From contig NC_014166.1 in NCBI RefSeq assembly GCF_000092245.1, positions 310,001-374,000 of the forward strand: DNA of 64,000 bases. Direction: 5' to 3'. The notes under the pieces were generated by a model, which was not told the DNA's origin, did no database searches, and saw only the letters and a list, made by a program, of their open reading frames with translations. The translations under genes were made by a program, and so were the position numbers. Position 1 is the stretch's first letter, and every line of letters starts with the position of its first letter. Below are positions 28,601-38,333 of this stretch, in pieces. Source of the stretch: Arcobacter nitrofigilis DSM 7299 (lineage in GTDB: Bacteria; Campylobacterota; Campylobacteria; Campylobacterales; Arcobacteraceae).

Positions 28601-29924
28601 ATTAAATTCCTGGAAATTAGACTCTATCATTGAGTCTAGTGAAGTGAATGCTTTAGAAATAATCAATAATGAAAAAATAGATTGTCTGATTATTAACTGG
28701 AATACTTCAACTACGAGTCGATTGATATTTTTAGAAAAATTAAAAAATATTGATAAAGAGATAGAGTATATTGTTTTGGTAACACCATATAATAAAAAGC
28801 TTATTTTAGACCTTTTTGAAAAACAAGAGTTTAAAGTTACAAAATTACTGGAAAAACCTTTTACTCCATCAATTTTGCATAATACAATTTTTGATAAAAA
28901 TAATAAAGATATTAAAAATAAAGAAGGATCAACACAAGTTGTATTGCTAAATAAAAAAAGAGCCTTATTGGTCGAAGATAATGAGACTAATCAAATAGTT
29001 TCAAAAGCAATTTTAGAAAAATTGGGGTTTATTATAGATATTGCAAATGATGGAGAAGAGGCTATAAAAAGTGCTAAAGATTTTTCTTATGATATTATCT
29101 TTATGGACTTGCAAATGCCAAATATTGATGGCTTTGAAGCCACGCAAAGAATTAGAGAGTTTGACAAAAAAATACCTATTATTGCATTAAGTGCAGCTGT
29201 AATGCAAAAGGATAAGATGTTAACTAAAGAAGTTGGTATGAATGCTCACATTCCTAAACCAATAATAAAAGAAGAATTGGAGGGAGTAATATCAGAATTT
29301 TTTGAAGTAACATATAAAGATACATGTAAAATAAAGATAAATAATAAATTACATAATATATATGGAATAAATTTTAGAAAATTAATGGAGATATTGTCAT
29401 TTGATGATAAAGAGGCTTTGTCTTTAATAAAAAAATATTACAAAAACTACAGTAATATAGAATCTGAACTTGAAGTATTTAGTTTAAAAAGTGATGACTT
29501 TAATAGTTTTATACATAGGTTAAAAGGCGTAAGTGGAAATATACAAGCAATGAAAGTTTATGATATTTGTTTTGAAATAGAAAAAATAAGTGATGCAAAA
29601 AAAGTATCTGAATTGATAAGTAACTTAAAAAATGAAATGAAAAAAATATTTGAATCTATAGAAGTCAATATCTTAAAAAAGAAAAATGAAGAAAAATCAA
29701 ATCATAGTAATACACAGATTGATAAAATGATAGAAGAGTTAATAAAAGATGTTAATGAAGATAATTTTATTAAAAACTCGATAGTAGAAGAACTAATTAA
29801 TTCTCTAAGAGATAAGATAGAAGAGAATCTATTAGAAAAAGTTGATAATAGTTTTTCTAATTATGAATATGAAAATTTGATAGAAGATTTAAAAAGTATT
29901 CAAAATATACTCAAGAAAGGTTAA
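25662..29924 (+). CDS. Hybrid sensor histidine kinase (Cache-PAS-PAS-PAS-HisKA-HATPase-pseudoREC-REC-Hpt)
   Basis: A 1420-residue membrane phosphorelay kinase. A membrane segment at about 11-31, an extracytoplasmic dCache-like region to about 300 and a second membrane segment at about 306-328 are followed by three PAS domains (about 345-710). The kinase core has FLANMSHEIRTP with His728 and the N-box and G boxes. The first receiver-like domain (about 965-1085) has Asn1012 where the phosphoacceptor Asp should be, so it is a pseudo-receiver. The second receiver has Asp1149 in IFMDLQMP, and an Hpt domain has His1285 in HRLKG. Coupled to the response regulator two bases downstream. The stimulus is unknown. 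Confidence 0.92.
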   Translation: MKKISYKSKEIIFIFLIFSFILIFVNIIVEKFFFVDNIQKIAMETALGKAREREHTLNEFLNESKHLIKFLRRIKAFNNYLENENSKSEVEEIFLTYIQSHKRFMQVRYIDKNGLEKIRVQRDNENGVSYKVSNDKLQNKANRDYFIISKTKPLEKVWFSKIDLNIENNSVEKPFNPTLRVVLPIKYKNKFDGILIINYFLKEFLNDFVHTSLYDMTIIDDKGFPLLHHKKDKSWSFYTSEKYNISQEYPKDYKKILSSESLVSNTYVSKRINTAISDNLILILKLKEKYIEEQRENLAFKYAIIATVIPLFIFTLTLFLIKLFGDRLFNTKKLSQLNDNLQLISKIAKVGLWEVDWKTRSINFSDELYDIFEIEDKNSVITMEKLFTYFPKNLKNEYEQEIQSSIDEKREYFITQAIITEKGNIKYLQRRGKHYFDDNGILIKSVGTSYDITEQYLSEKKYKDLLDYASDAIHILDKEGNLIEFSQSFAQSLGYTNEEMWELNIVDWDIFILEVEVKNRIKELIDFPSSFEAKHKRKDGSIIDVQINAKGIEINGEEYLYASQRDITKQKKLEKEILSEKDFISTIIDNANAIIAVIDSMGRMIKINKYAQDFVGYAEEEIASEPYFWSRFLPKDKKQKVLEIVKKANKGEIVKNFKNSWISKDGEEKVFEWSNMLVQKDDGSMNYIATIGIDVTENHELLEELKGAKKNAEKANVVKSEFLANMSHEIRTPISGVTGLISLILDMPLEPLQRDYLNKAKKSSNALLSIINDILDYSKIEAGKLDIIEQDFSLEEIFKNISNLFGYETYKKQLEFTFVLDGNIPSLIIGDSLRLTQILNNLVGNAIKFTENGYVALKSEIKEINEDVVVLRFCIEDTGIGISKEGQKKLFNTFEQLDTSNKRKYSGSGLGLSITKQLIELMHGKIWLESEEGKGSKFYFEIKFKYIKKFYKKKKNKTINNDKFLIIDDNKIESEYIKNILNSWKLDSIIESSEVNALEIINNEKIDCLIINWNTSTTSRLIFLEKLKNIDKEIEYIVLVTPYNKKLILDLFEKQEFKVTKLLEKPFTPSILHNTIFDKNNKDIKNKEGSTQVVLLNKKRALLVEDNETNQIVSKAILEKLGFIIDIANDGEEAIKSAKDFSYDIIFMDLQMPNIDGFEATQRIREFDKKIPIIALSAAVMQKDKMLTKEVGMNAHIPKPIIKEELEGVISEFFEVTYKDTCKIKINNKLHNIYGINFRKLMEILSFDDKEALSLIKKYYKNYSNIESELEVFSLKSDDFNSFIHRLKGVSGNIQAMKVYDICFEIEKISDAKKVSELISNLKNEMKKIFESIEVNILKKKNEEKSNHSNTQIDKMIEELIKDVNEDNFIKNSIVEELINSLRDKIEENLLEKVDNSFSNYEYENLIEDLKSIQNILKKG

Positions 29925-29926
29925 AG

Positions 29927-30607
29927 ATGGGAAAATTAACTATTTTAGTTGTAGATGATGAATCTATAAATATTCAAATAATATCTGAAATCTTAACTGA
30001 TATATATAATATAAAAATCGCTAAAAATGGAAAAAGTGGATATGAAGCATATGAAAAATATTCTCCTTCTTTAATAATCTCAGATATAAATATGCCCCTT
30101 ATGAATGGAATTGAAATGGTTTCAAAGATTAGACAAAAAGATCAAAATACAAAAGTGATATTTACAACTTCACATTCGGAATTAGATTATTTACTTCAAT
30201 CAAGTTCATTAAAACTTACCAAATATATTCTAAAGCCTATACAAAGAGAAGAATTACTAGAAGCTGTTAATACAGCAGTAGAAGAGTTACAAAAGTATAA
30301 AATAGTCTCAAGTCATATTTTACAATTAAATAAAGAGTATATCTGGGATTTCAAAACTTTAAATTTAATGAAGTCTGAGGAATCTATTGCTTTAACACCA
30401 ACAGAGAGAAAAATTTTAAATTATCTTTTTTCAAATGTTGGTTCTATGCTTACTTATGATGATATTCTTTATGAAGCCTGGGAAGATTATGATATGCCAA
30501 GTAAACAAACATTAAAAACAATGATGACAAATCTTAGGAAAAAAATCCCAGAAAACATAATCCATAACATTTATGGAATAGGATATAAAATCTTGACTAC
30601 TTCCTGA
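29927..30607 (+). CDS. Response regulator, receiver plus winged-helix output
   Basis: A 226-residue regulator beginning at the ATG two bases after the hybrid kinase stop, with AAAGG upstream inside that gene. Receiver residues about 1-120 have VDDE, the phosphoacceptor Asp53 in IISDINMP, TTSHSEL and the conserved Lys in ILKPI. The C-terminal OmpR-like domain has LTPTERKILNYLF and ends NIYGIGYKIL, a standard wing. It is the obvious end point of the upstream phosphorelay. The carbonic anhydrase and MCP genes downstream are candidate targets, but nothing in sequence proves it. Confidence 0.9.
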   Translation: MGKLTILVVDDESINIQIISEILTDIYNIKIAKNGKSGYEAYEKYSPSLIISDINMPLMNGIEMVSKIRQKDQNTKVIFTTSHSELDYLLQSSSLKLTKYILKPIQREELLEAVNTAVEELQKYKIVSSHILQLNKEYIWDFKTLNLMKSEESIALTPTERKILNYLFSNVGSMLTYDDILYEAWEDYDMPSKQTLKTMMTNLRKKIPENIIHNIYGIGYKILTTS

Positions 30608-30681
30608 CTATTTAATTTTATACTTTCATTATAACTTGTATTTCTTCTGGGAAATACAAATTCTTAAAATAAGGATTTATA

Positions 30682-31470
30682 ATGAAAAAGTATGTAATTA
30701 GTCTACTTGTAAGTGGAATTTTATTAGCAGCAAATGCTAGTGAAAATGGTGAAGCAAAAACTTCTAACGAAACTCATAAAAAACATGATTCACATTGGAG
30801 TTATGAGGGTAATAATGGTCCAAAATTTTGGGGAACAATTAATCCTTCTTTTCAAACATGTGAAAATGGAGAAAGACAATCTCCTATAAATATAACAAAA
30901 GAAGCAACTGTTGCTACAAACTCTTTAGGAAATCTTTTCTTTGATTATAAAGATACAAGTATTAGTATAATAAATAATGGACATACTATACAAGTAAATT
31001 CTGACAATCAAAGTTCTGCACTATTTCAAGGTAAAAAATTCAAACTTTTACAGTTTCATTTTCACTCAAAAAGTGAACATACTGTAAATGGGGAATATTA
31101 TCCTTTGGAACTACACTTAGTTCATCAAGCTGAAGATGGTGAGTTGGGAGTTGTGGGAGTATTCTTTAAACTAGGTGATTATAATAGTTCACTACAAAAA
31201 GTATTAAAATTTATGCCTAAAGATGCGGGAGGTAAAAATGAGATTGACAAGTTTAGTATTAATCCAAATGATTTTTTACCAAAAGATAGAGGTTATTATC
31301 ACTATTTAGGTTCACTTACAACACCTCCTTGTACCCAAATTGTAGAATGGTATGTGATGAAAAATCCAATAACTTTATCACAAAAACAATTGGAACAATT
31401 TCAAAATTTATATAATGGAAATTTTAGACCAACTTATCCTCTTAATAAGAGAATAGTATTAGAAAAGTAA
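30682..31470 (+). CDS. Periplasmic alpha-carbonic anhydrase
   Basis: A 262-residue protein with a signal peptide (to about NASEN). The alpha-class motifs are complete: HWSYEGNNGPKFWG, ERQSPINI, the zinc ligands in QFHFHSKSEH and ELHLVH, and LTTPPCTQIVEW near the C-terminus with its disulfide Cys. It interconverts CO2 and bicarbonate in the periplasm, where it can supply inorganic carbon or buffer pH. It is followed after nine bases by an MCP gene, so the two are likely cotranscribed. Confidence 0.95.
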   Translation: MKKYVISLLVSGILLAANASENGEAKTSNETHKKHDSHWSYEGNNGPKFWGTINPSFQTCENGERQSPINITKEATVATNSLGNLFFDYKDTSISIINNGHTIQVNSDNQSSALFQGKKFKLLQFHFHSKSEHTVNGEYYPLELHLVHQAEDGELGVVGVFFKLGDYNSSLQKVLKFMPKDAGGKNEIDKFSINPNDFLPKDRGYYHYLGSLTTPPCTQIVEWYVMKNPITLSQKQLEQFQNLYNGNFRPTYPLNKRIVLEK

Positions 31471-31479
31471 GGAAAAACA

Positions 31480-33393
31480 ATGATTAACAATATGAAAATA
31501 AAAATAAAAATCTTTTTATTATTAGCAATAACCTTAACTTCTTTATTAATAGTATCAGTAAGTTCATATGTTGGAATAAGTTCTGTAGGGCATGAAATTG
31601 AAGAGTTGGCAGAATCTCATATTCCCTTAAATAGAGTAATTACAAATATTGAAGCTGGTATTTTAAAAGAAGAGGTTTTAACTTATGAGTTAATAATTGC
31701 TTCTGAAGATGTATTTAGTGAAAAGTTTCAAGAGGTCAAAGGAAAAATTGAAAAAATTGAAAAAACTTCACAAAAAAATATAAAAGAGTGTGAAGAAATA
31801 GCATCAAAAGCTATAAATAAAAGTAATGAGGATGATGTTAAAAAAAGTTATGAAGAGTTTCTAAAAGAGTGTAAAGAGCTTGAAAAAAAACAAAAAATGT
31901 TTGAACTTGGAATATCAAAATTAGTACATGATTTAGAATCTGGGAATATTCAAGATGTAGAAAAAGAGAAAGAAGAGTTACATAAATTACTTCTTGGTTT
32001 GGATAAATTCGTATTAAATTTGACAAAACAGATTCAAGGCTTAGTTAAAAAAGCAACAACAAAAGCTGAAGAAGATGAAAGTACTATAACTATGATTATA
32101 GAGATAATCTCTATTTTAGCTTTCATTGTTTCTATTACATTTGGAATTTATTTAGCAAATAATATTAAAAATTTGATTAACACTTTTCAAACTGGTTTAT
32201 TAGGTTTTTTTACTTATCTTAATCGTGAAAGTGATGAGGTAAAGGCTATAGAAATAAACTCAAATGATGAAATAGGACTTATGTCAAAAGTAGTAAATGA
32301 GAATATCATTAAAACAAAAGATTTATTGGAGGAAGATAGAGAGTTAATTGAGGAAGTTAAAAAAATAGTTACAAAAGTAAATAGTGGAATATTTAAACAA
32401 GAGATAACAAAAAATACATCAAATGAGAGTTTAAATGAATTGAAATCTCTTTTAAATGAGATGTTAAAAATTTTAACAGCTAATGTTTCTGAAGATTTAA
32501 ATAAAATCCAAGTAGCACTTGATCATTATCAAAACTTAGATTTTAGACATAGAATTGAAGGTTGTAATGGAAAAACAAGTGTAGGATTGACAAAACTAGC
32601 TGAAATAATAAATACTATGTTAGTGGAAAATAAAAAATCAGGAGTATCATTAAATATTTCAGCACAAGCATTATTAAAAAATATTACAACACTAAATACT
32701 TCTTCAAATCAAGCCGCAGCCTCTTTAGAAGAAACAGCAGCTGCATTAGAAGAGATTACAAGTACAATTGTTAGTAATACAGAAAATGTAGTTAAGATGT
32801 CAAACTATGCAAATGAATTATCGAATTCTGCAAATGAAGGGCAATCCTTAGCTACTCAAACTACTACATCTATGGATGAGATAAATGAACAAGTAAGTGC
32901 AATAAATGAAGCAATCAGTGTAATTGATCAAATTGCTTTTCAAACAAATATCCTTTCTTTAAACGCAGCTGTTGAAGCTGCCACTGCAGGAGAAGCAGGA
33001 AAAGGATTTGCTGTAGTTGCAGGGGAAGTGAGAAATCTAGCATCAAGAAGTGCAGAAGCAGCAAAAGAGATAAAAAATTTAGTAGAAAATGCTACCCAAA
33101 AGGCATCTTTAGGTAAAGAAATAGCAACAAGAATGATAAATGGATACTCTGGATTAAATGAAAATGTTGATAAAACATTAGCTATTATAAAAGATATCGA
33201 ATTAGCATCAAAAGAGCAACAAACAGGAATAGTTCAAATAAACGATGCCGTAAATCAGCTTGATCAACAAACTCAAGCAAATGCAAGTGCCGCATCAGAA
33301 GCACAAGAAGTTGCAAATAATACATCGACAATTGCTAATAGAATAATTGAAGATGCCAATGAAAAAGAGTTCATTGGAAAAGAAGATATCTAA
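31480..33393 (+). CDS. Methyl-accepting chemotaxis protein
   Basis: A 637-residue transducer with membrane segments at about 9-31 and 204-228, and a helical, glutamate-rich periplasmic domain with no Cache motif, probably a four-helix bundle. After the second segment comes [12 protein letters not shown], a linker shared with the MCP at 59427, and then a long signalling domain whose tip is [19 protein letters not shown]. Methylation-site helices flank it. It ends soon after the signalling domain and lacks a tethering pentapeptide. The ligand is unknown; its place behind carbonic anhydrase hints at CO2 or pH taxis, a weak inference. Confidence 0.9.
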   Translation: MINNMKIKIKIFLLLAITLTSLLIVSVSSYVGISSVGHEIEELAESHIPLNRVITNIEAGILKEEVLTYELIIASEDVFSEKFQEVKGKIEKIEKTSQKNIKECEEIASKAINKSNEDDVKKSYEEFLKECKELEKKQKMFELGISKLVHDLESGNIQDVEKEKEELHKLLLGLDKFVLNLTKQIQGLVKKATTKAEEDESTITMIIEIISILAFIVSITFGIYLANNIKNLINTFQTGLLGFFTYLNRESDEVKAIEINSNDEIGLMSKVVNENIIKTKDLLEEDRELIEEVKKIVTKVNSGIFKQEITKNTSNESLNELKSLLNEMLKILTANVSEDLNKIQVALDHYQNLDFRHRIEGCNGKTSVGLTKLAEIINTMLVENKKSGVSLNISAQALLKNITTLNTSSNQAAASLEETAAALEEITSTIVSNTENVVKMSNYANELSNSANEGQSLATQTTTSMDEINEQVSAINEAISVIDQIAFQTNILSLNAAVEAATAGEAGKGFAVVAGEVRNLASRSAEAAKEIKNLVENATQKASLGKEIATRMINGYSGLNENVDKTLAIIKDIELASKEQQTGIVQINDAVNQLDQQTQANASAASEAQEVANNTSTIANRIIEDANEKEFIGKEDI

Positions 33394-33401
33394 AAATACA
33401 G

Positions 33402-33432
33402 TAAATAAGAGGATTTTTAATTCTCTTATTTA
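33402..33432 (+). terminator. Hairpin after the MCP gene
   Basis: TAAATAAGAG at 33402-33411 pairs with CTCTTATTTA at 33423-33432 around an 11-base loop, starting nine bases after the MCP stop. Little U-run follows, so its strength is uncertain. It separates the chemotaxis gene from galU. Confidence 0.6.
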
Positions 33433-33523
33433 TTCTAAAACTCTCTAAAAGCACCTATTACAAGTATCTTATAAATCCTTTTTTGTTACAATCTTAAAAA
33501 TAAATAATCAAACGAGATATTAC

Positions 33524-34357
33524 ATGAAAGAAAAACTTATTAGAAAGTGCCTTTTCCCAGCTGCTGGATATGGGACTAGATTTTTACCTGCTACAAAAGC
33601 AACACCTAAAGAGATGTTACCAATACTTACTAAACCACTTATTCAATATGGAGTAGAAGAAGCAATTGCTGCTGGCATGGATACTATGGCAATAGTAACA
33701 GGAAGAGGTAAAAGAGCTATCGAAGATCATTTTGATATTTCTTATGAGTTAGAACACCAAATAAAAGGTACAAGTAAAGAACATTATTTAACTGAAATAA
33801 GAAGTGTAATAGAAAAATGTACCTTTTCATATACACGACAAATAGAGATGAAAGGTTTAGGTCATGCTATTTTAACAGGTGGGGAAACTTTAATAGGAAA
33901 TGAACCTTTTGCTGTAATACTTGCAGATGATTTATGTGACCACGAAGGAAATGGAGTTTTAGCTCAAATGGTAGAACTTTATGAAAAGTACAAATGCTCA
34001 ATCGTAGCCATTGAAGAAGTGCCAAAAGATGAAACATATAAATATGGAGTAATAGAAGGTAAAGAGATAGAAGAGGGTATTTTTATGATAAGTAATATGG
34101 TAGAAAAACCAGACCCAAAAGATGCTCCATCAAACCTTGCAATTATTGGAAGATATATCTTAACACCTGATATTTATGAGATAATAAAAAATACAAAACC
34201 AGGTAAAAATGGAGAACTTCAAATAACAGATTCTCTTATGATACAAGCAAAAGAGAATATGGTAATAGGATACAAGTTTAAAGGAAAAAGATTTGATTGT
34301 GGAAGTATAGATGGCTTTGTAGAAGCTACAAACCATTTTTATAATAAAGCGAAATAA
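33524..34357 (+). CDS. galU: UTP-glucose-1-phosphate uridylyltransferase
   Basis: A 277-residue nucleotidyltransferase that makes UDP-glucose for cell-surface polysaccharides. The N-terminal nucleotide loop FPAAGYGTRFLPATKATPKEML is the GalU signature, followed by VILADDLCDHEGN (metal-binding Asp), MVEKPDPKDAPSNLAIIGRY and FDCGSIDGFVEATNHF. It is full length. Its stop is one base from the pgi start, forming a sugar-nucleotide pair common in Campylobacterota. Confidence 0.96.
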   Translation: MKEKLIRKCLFPAAGYGTRFLPATKATPKEMLPILTKPLIQYGVEEAIAAGMDTMAIVTGRGKRAIEDHFDISYELEHQIKGTSKEHYLTEIRSVIEKCTFSYTRQIEMKGLGHAILTGGETLIGNEPFAVILADDLCDHEGNGVLAQMVELYEKYKCSIVAIEEVPKDETYKYGVIEGKEIEEGIFMISNMVEKPDPKDAPSNLAIIGRYILTPDIYEIIKNTKPGKNGELQITDSLMIQAKENMVIGYKFKGKRFDCGSIDGFVEATNHFYNKAK

Positions 34358-34358
34358 G

Positions 34359-35555
34359 ATGAAATATAATAAAAACTTTTATCAAATAAAATCAAATAAA
34401 GAGATATTTGAGAAAATAGAAAAAGAGAAGGGTTATATTGGTTATTATAATCTCCCATATCAAGATACAAGTTATATAAAAGAGTTTGCTAAAAATGTAA
34501 CTCAAAAAGATATAGTAGTTGTGGGTATTGGAGGGAGTTCTTTAGGAACTTTTGCTATTCATAAGTTTTTACAACACAAAGAAAATGACAAAAAACTCCA
34601 CTTTTTAGAATCAACTGATCCTTTAGATTTACAAAGAAGAATTAGTAAAATAAATCTAAATGATGCACTTTTTATAATTATAAGTAAATCAGGAACAACA
34701 GTTGAAACAGTTAGTATCTTAAAGTATTTACATACACTTGTAAATATAGATTCCTCAAATACTATATGTATAACAGAAAATGATAGTAAGCTAAAAACTT
34801 TTGCAAAATCAAGGGATATAAAAACCTTTGAAATCCCAAAAGATGTGGGCGGTAGATTTTCTGTATTTTCAACCGTAGGACTTGTACCATTAGCAATTAT
34901 GGGTTTAGATATAGATGAGTTATTAAGTGGTTGTAAAGAGGTAAGTGATAGCTTCTTCTCACAAGATGAGTATTATTCTTTACTTATGGAAAAAGCTAGA
35001 TTTTTAGTTGAAAATAAAAATAGATTTAATATAAATGTTGTATTCTCATATTCCCTTTTACTTGAAGGTTTTAATAAGTGGTATGTTCAACTTTGGGGAG
35101 AGAGTTTAGGGAAAATAAATATAAATGGAACAAAGCAAGCCTTAACGCCTATTGGATTAGTGGGACCAATTGACCAACACTCTTTTTTACAACTAATAGT
35201 TGAGGGTAAAAGGGATAAGACGGTTACCTTTATAAAAATAGAAGATTTTCAAGATGAGATGACCATTCCTCATTTATCTTTGGAGGGCTTGGAAGAGTTA
35301 GATTATTTAAATGATATTAAATTTAAAGATTTGATAAATAAACAAGCTGATGCGACTATTGAAGCAATAGAAGGCTTAGATGATATACCCTGTGATGTTA
35401 TAACTATCCAATCACAAGATGAATTTAATATTGGGAAACTAATGTTCTCATATGAGTTATTAACTTCTATTGTAGGAAAATTTGTACAGATAAATACCTA
35501 TGACCAACCAGGTGTTGAAACAGGTAAAATCATTTTAAAAGAAAAACTAAAATAA
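34359..35555 (+). CDS. pgi: Glucose-6-phosphate isomerase (short form)
   Basis: A 398-residue PGI, shorter than the roughly 550 residues of the E. coli enzyme but typical of Campylobacterota. The core is complete: VVGIGGSSLGTFAIH, ISKSGTTVETVS (phosphate-binding SIS loop), VGGRFSVFSTVGLVPLAI, the WGESLGK strand, and a final DQPGVETGK. It interconverts glucose 6-phosphate and fructose 6-phosphate in the cytosol. The ATG follows the galU stop after one base, so the two are coupled. Confidence 0.94.
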   Translation: MKYNKNFYQIKSNKEIFEKIEKEKGYIGYYNLPYQDTSYIKEFAKNVTQKDIVVVGIGGSSLGTFAIHKFLQHKENDKKLHFLESTDPLDLQRRISKINLNDALFIIISKSGTTVETVSILKYLHTLVNIDSSNTICITENDSKLKTFAKSRDIKTFEIPKDVGGRFSVFSTVGLVPLAIMGLDIDELLSGCKEVSDSFFSQDEYYSLLMEKARFLVENKNRFNINVVFSYSLLLEGFNKWYVQLWGESLGKININGTKQALTPIGLVGPIDQHSFLQLIVEGKRDKTVTFIKIEDFQDEMTIPHLSLEGLEELDYLNDIKFKDLINKQADATIEAIEGLDDIPCDVITIQSQDEFNIGKLMFSYELLTSIVGKFVQINTYDQPGVETGKIILKEKLK

Positions 35556-35556
35556 A

Positions 35557-38328
35557 GTGAACTCTCTTATTACAAATGGGTCTAATAGCAATTTTTATAC
35601 CCATTTAACAAAACTTCTAAGAGAATGCAAAAGTTACTATTTTTCTGTAGCTTTTATAAACTTCTCAGGGCTGCAACTTTTACTTGATAGTTTGGAATTT
35701 TGCCAAAAAAATGCAATTAAGGGTAAAATTCTAACTTCCACATATTTAAACTTCACCCAACCAAAAGCCTTAAAAAAACTACTCGAATATGAAAATATTG
35801 ATCTAAAAATTTATGATACAAATCACTTCCAAAAAGGGTTTCACACTAAAGCATATATTTTTGAGTTTGAAGATGATTATAAGATACTTCTTGGTTCTTC
35901 AAATATAACTGCAAGTGCTTTTAAAAGTAATGTGGAATGGAATATAAAAACAGTCTCAAAAAAAGATGATATTTTTACAAATGAGATATTAAGTGAATTT
36001 GATACTCTGTTTAAACAAAGCTTTGAAGTGAATACTTCATTTATAAATGAGTATGAAAACTTTTACAATAAAAATAAAATAGAAGAATTCTCATATAAAA
36101 GAAGTTTTACCCTAAATAGTATGCAAGAAGAGGCTTTATATAATTTACAACACCTAAGAGATAAGAGACAAACAAAAGCCTTAGTGCTTGCAGCAACGGG
36201 CACAGGAAAAACTTATCTTGCAGCTTTTGATGTAAAAGCATATGAGCCTAAAAGAGTTTTATTTATAGTTCATCGGGAAAATATTTTAATAAAAGCAAAA
36301 AATAGTTTTGAGAAGATTATTTCAAATAAAACTATGGGTCTATATACAGGAAATAAAAAAGAGATTGATAAAGAGTATCTTTTTACTACTATTCAAACCA
36401 TGAGTTCAAATTATGAGAATTTTTTAAAAGAGGAGTTTGATTATATAATTATTGATGAAGCTCATCATATCACAAGTCCTAGTTATGAAAAAGTTTGTGA
36501 TTATTTTGAGCCTAAATTTTTATTAGGTCTTACAGCTACTCCAAATAGAAGTGATGAGGGAAATATTTATGAAGTCTTTGATGAAAATATTGCTTGTGAT
36601 ATAAGGCTTAATAATGCTTTGGAGCATAATTTAATCTCATCTTTTCACTATTATGGAATATCTGATATTGAATCAATTGATTATGAAAATATTGATATTT
36701 TAAATATATCTCAATTATCTAAAGCTTTGATGGTAAATAAAAGGGTTGATTATATTATTGAAAAGATGGATTTTTATTCTTTTGATGGTAAAAAGAGAAA
36801 AGCTTTAGCTTTTTGTGCTTCAAAAGAGCATGCAAACTTTATGGCTGAAGAGTTTAGCAAAAAAGGAATCATGTCTATTGCCTTAACAAGTGGTGACTCC
36901 ATAGAAAAAAGAGAAGAGTATATAAAAAATTTAGAAGATGATAATAATGACTTAGAAGTGATTTGTAGCGTGGATATTTTTAATGAAGGAATTGATATTC
37001 CCTCAATTAATAGTGTACTTTTTTTACGCCCAACAAACTCTTCAATAGTCTTTGTGCAACAACTTGGTCGAGGTTTACGAAAGCATAAAAACAAAGAGTT
37101 TGTGACTATTTTAGACTTTATTGGTAATCACAATAGGGCTTATATGGTAGCTTTTGGATTATTAGGTGATAAGATTATCGATAAAGAGAGTTTGAAGATT
37201 GCCCTTTCAAATGATTTTGCAAATATTGCTCATGCTTTTATCAGCATGGATGAGATATCTAAAAAAAGAGTATTGGAACAAATAGAAAAAGAGAATTTCT
37301 ATTCGATGAGGTATTTAAAACAAAAATATTATGAATTTAAATCTTTACTTTCAAATAAAATTCCTATGCTAGAAGATTATATCGCTTTTAGTGACCACAT
37401 TAGTCCACTTGATTTTATCTCCGAGTCAAAATCATATATAGAATTTTTACAAAAAGTTGAAGATAAAGATGAATTTAAAATTTTATGCCAAGATGAAAAC
37501 TTCCTAAAAGCCATAAGGTTTTGTGAGTTTTTATTACCTATAAAAAGAGTTTATGAGTTTGTTATCTTGAAGTACTTATTGACATATAAATCTTGTAGTG
37601 AAAAACAGATTTTTGATTTACTAAATAAAGAGTTAGATTTTGTTTGTAAAGATACAATAAAACACTCTTTCAGATATTTAAATCAAGAGTTCTTTGATAA
37701 GTTACAAGTGCAAAGATATCTAAAACTTGTAGATTTAAAAGAGAACAAACTATTTATTACAAAAGAGTTTGAAAAGATATTAGAAAAAGATACCGCAAAA
37801 ACTTTTATGGAACATAGTTTAAATTATGGAATCATAACTTACAAACAAACTTTCAAAGAAAAGAATTATGGTTTACCATTTTTAAAACTTTATGAAAAAT
37901 ATAATATGCTAAATATCGCTTTAGTGTGTAATCTTGATAAAATACATACTTCCTTTAGGGGAAGTGGTTTTTTAAAGCATAAGGATGATTTCTTTTTATT
38001 TATAACCCTACAAAAAGATAAGATGTCAAAGTCATCAAAATATAAAAACAATTTCTTAAGCAAAAAGCTAATTACTTATGTTAGTAAACCAAATATGAGT
38101 AGTGATAAAAGTGATGGATTAAGACTTTCTCAAAATATCAAATATAAAACAAGGTTGCATCTATTTGTAAGAAAAATTTCCCATGAAGATAAAAAGGTTC
38201 AAGCTTTTATTTATCTTGGGCTTTGTAATAGTAAATCTTATGAGGGGAATAAACCTATAAATATAACTTTAGAGCTTGAAAGAGAAGTTAGAGATGAGCT
38301 TTATGAAGAGTTCACAAAGCTTCCCTAA
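35557..38328 (+). CDS. PLD-like nuclease / SF2 helicase fusion with DUF3427-type C-terminus
   Basis: A 923-residue protein beginning at GTG, one base after pgi. Residues about 1-165 form a phospholipase-D-like domain with one HxK motif (HTKAYIF) and GSSNIT. Residues about 190-560 are a superfamily 2 helicase: Walker A AATGTGKT, IDEAHH, TATPNR and QLGRGLRKH. About 360 further residues resemble the DUF3427 region found behind such helicases. The architecture suggests a DNA- or RNA-processing nuclease-helicase, possibly for repair or defence. No toxin, methylase or other defence gene is adjacent. The role is unknown. Confidence 0.85.
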   Translation: MNSLITNGSNSNFYTHLTKLLRECKSYYFSVAFINFSGLQLLLDSLEFCQKNAIKGKILTSTYLNFTQPKALKKLLEYENIDLKIYDTNHFQKGFHTKAYIFEFEDDYKILLGSSNITASAFKSNVEWNIKTVSKKDDIFTNEILSEFDTLFKQSFEVNTSFINEYENFYNKNKIEEFSYKRSFTLNSMQEEALYNLQHLRDKRQTKALVLAATGTGKTYLAAFDVKAYEPKRVLFIVHRENILIKAKNSFEKIISNKTMGLYTGNKKEIDKEYLFTTIQTMSSNYENFLKEEFDYIIIDEAHHITSPSYEKVCDYFEPKFLLGLTATPNRSDEGNIYEVFDENIACDIRLNNALEHNLISSFHYYGISDIESIDYENIDILNISQLSKALMVNKRVDYIIEKMDFYSFDGKKRKALAFCASKEHANFMAEEFSKKGIMSIALTSGDSIEKREEYIKNLEDDNNDLEVICSVDIFNEGIDIPSINSVLFLRPTNSSIVFVQQLGRGLRKHKNKEFVTILDFIGNHNRAYMVAFGLLGDKIIDKESLKIALSNDFANIAHAFISMDEISKKRVLEQIEKENFYSMRYLKQKYYEFKSLLSNKIPMLEDYIAFSDHISPLDFISESKSYIEFLQKVEDKDEFKILCQDENFLKAIRFCEFLLPIKRVYEFVILKYLLTYKSCSEKQIFDLLNKELDFVCKDTIKHSFRYLNQEFFDKLQVQRYLKLVDLKENKLFITKEFEKILEKDTAKTFMEHSLNYGIITYKQTFKEKNYGLPFLKLYEKYNMLNIALVCNLDKIHTSFRGSGFLKHKDDFFLFITLQKDKMSKSSKYKNNFLSKKLITYVSKPNMSSDKSDGLRLSQNIKYKTRLHLFVRKISHEDKKVQAFIYLGLCNSKSYEGNKPINITLELEREVRDELYEEFTKLP

Positions 38329-38333
38329 AATGA

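Noticed and set aside
35557-38328. Defence island around the PLD-helicase gene
   Set aside because: Neighbours are galU, pgi and an iron operon; no methyltransferase, toxin or other defence gene is adjacent.
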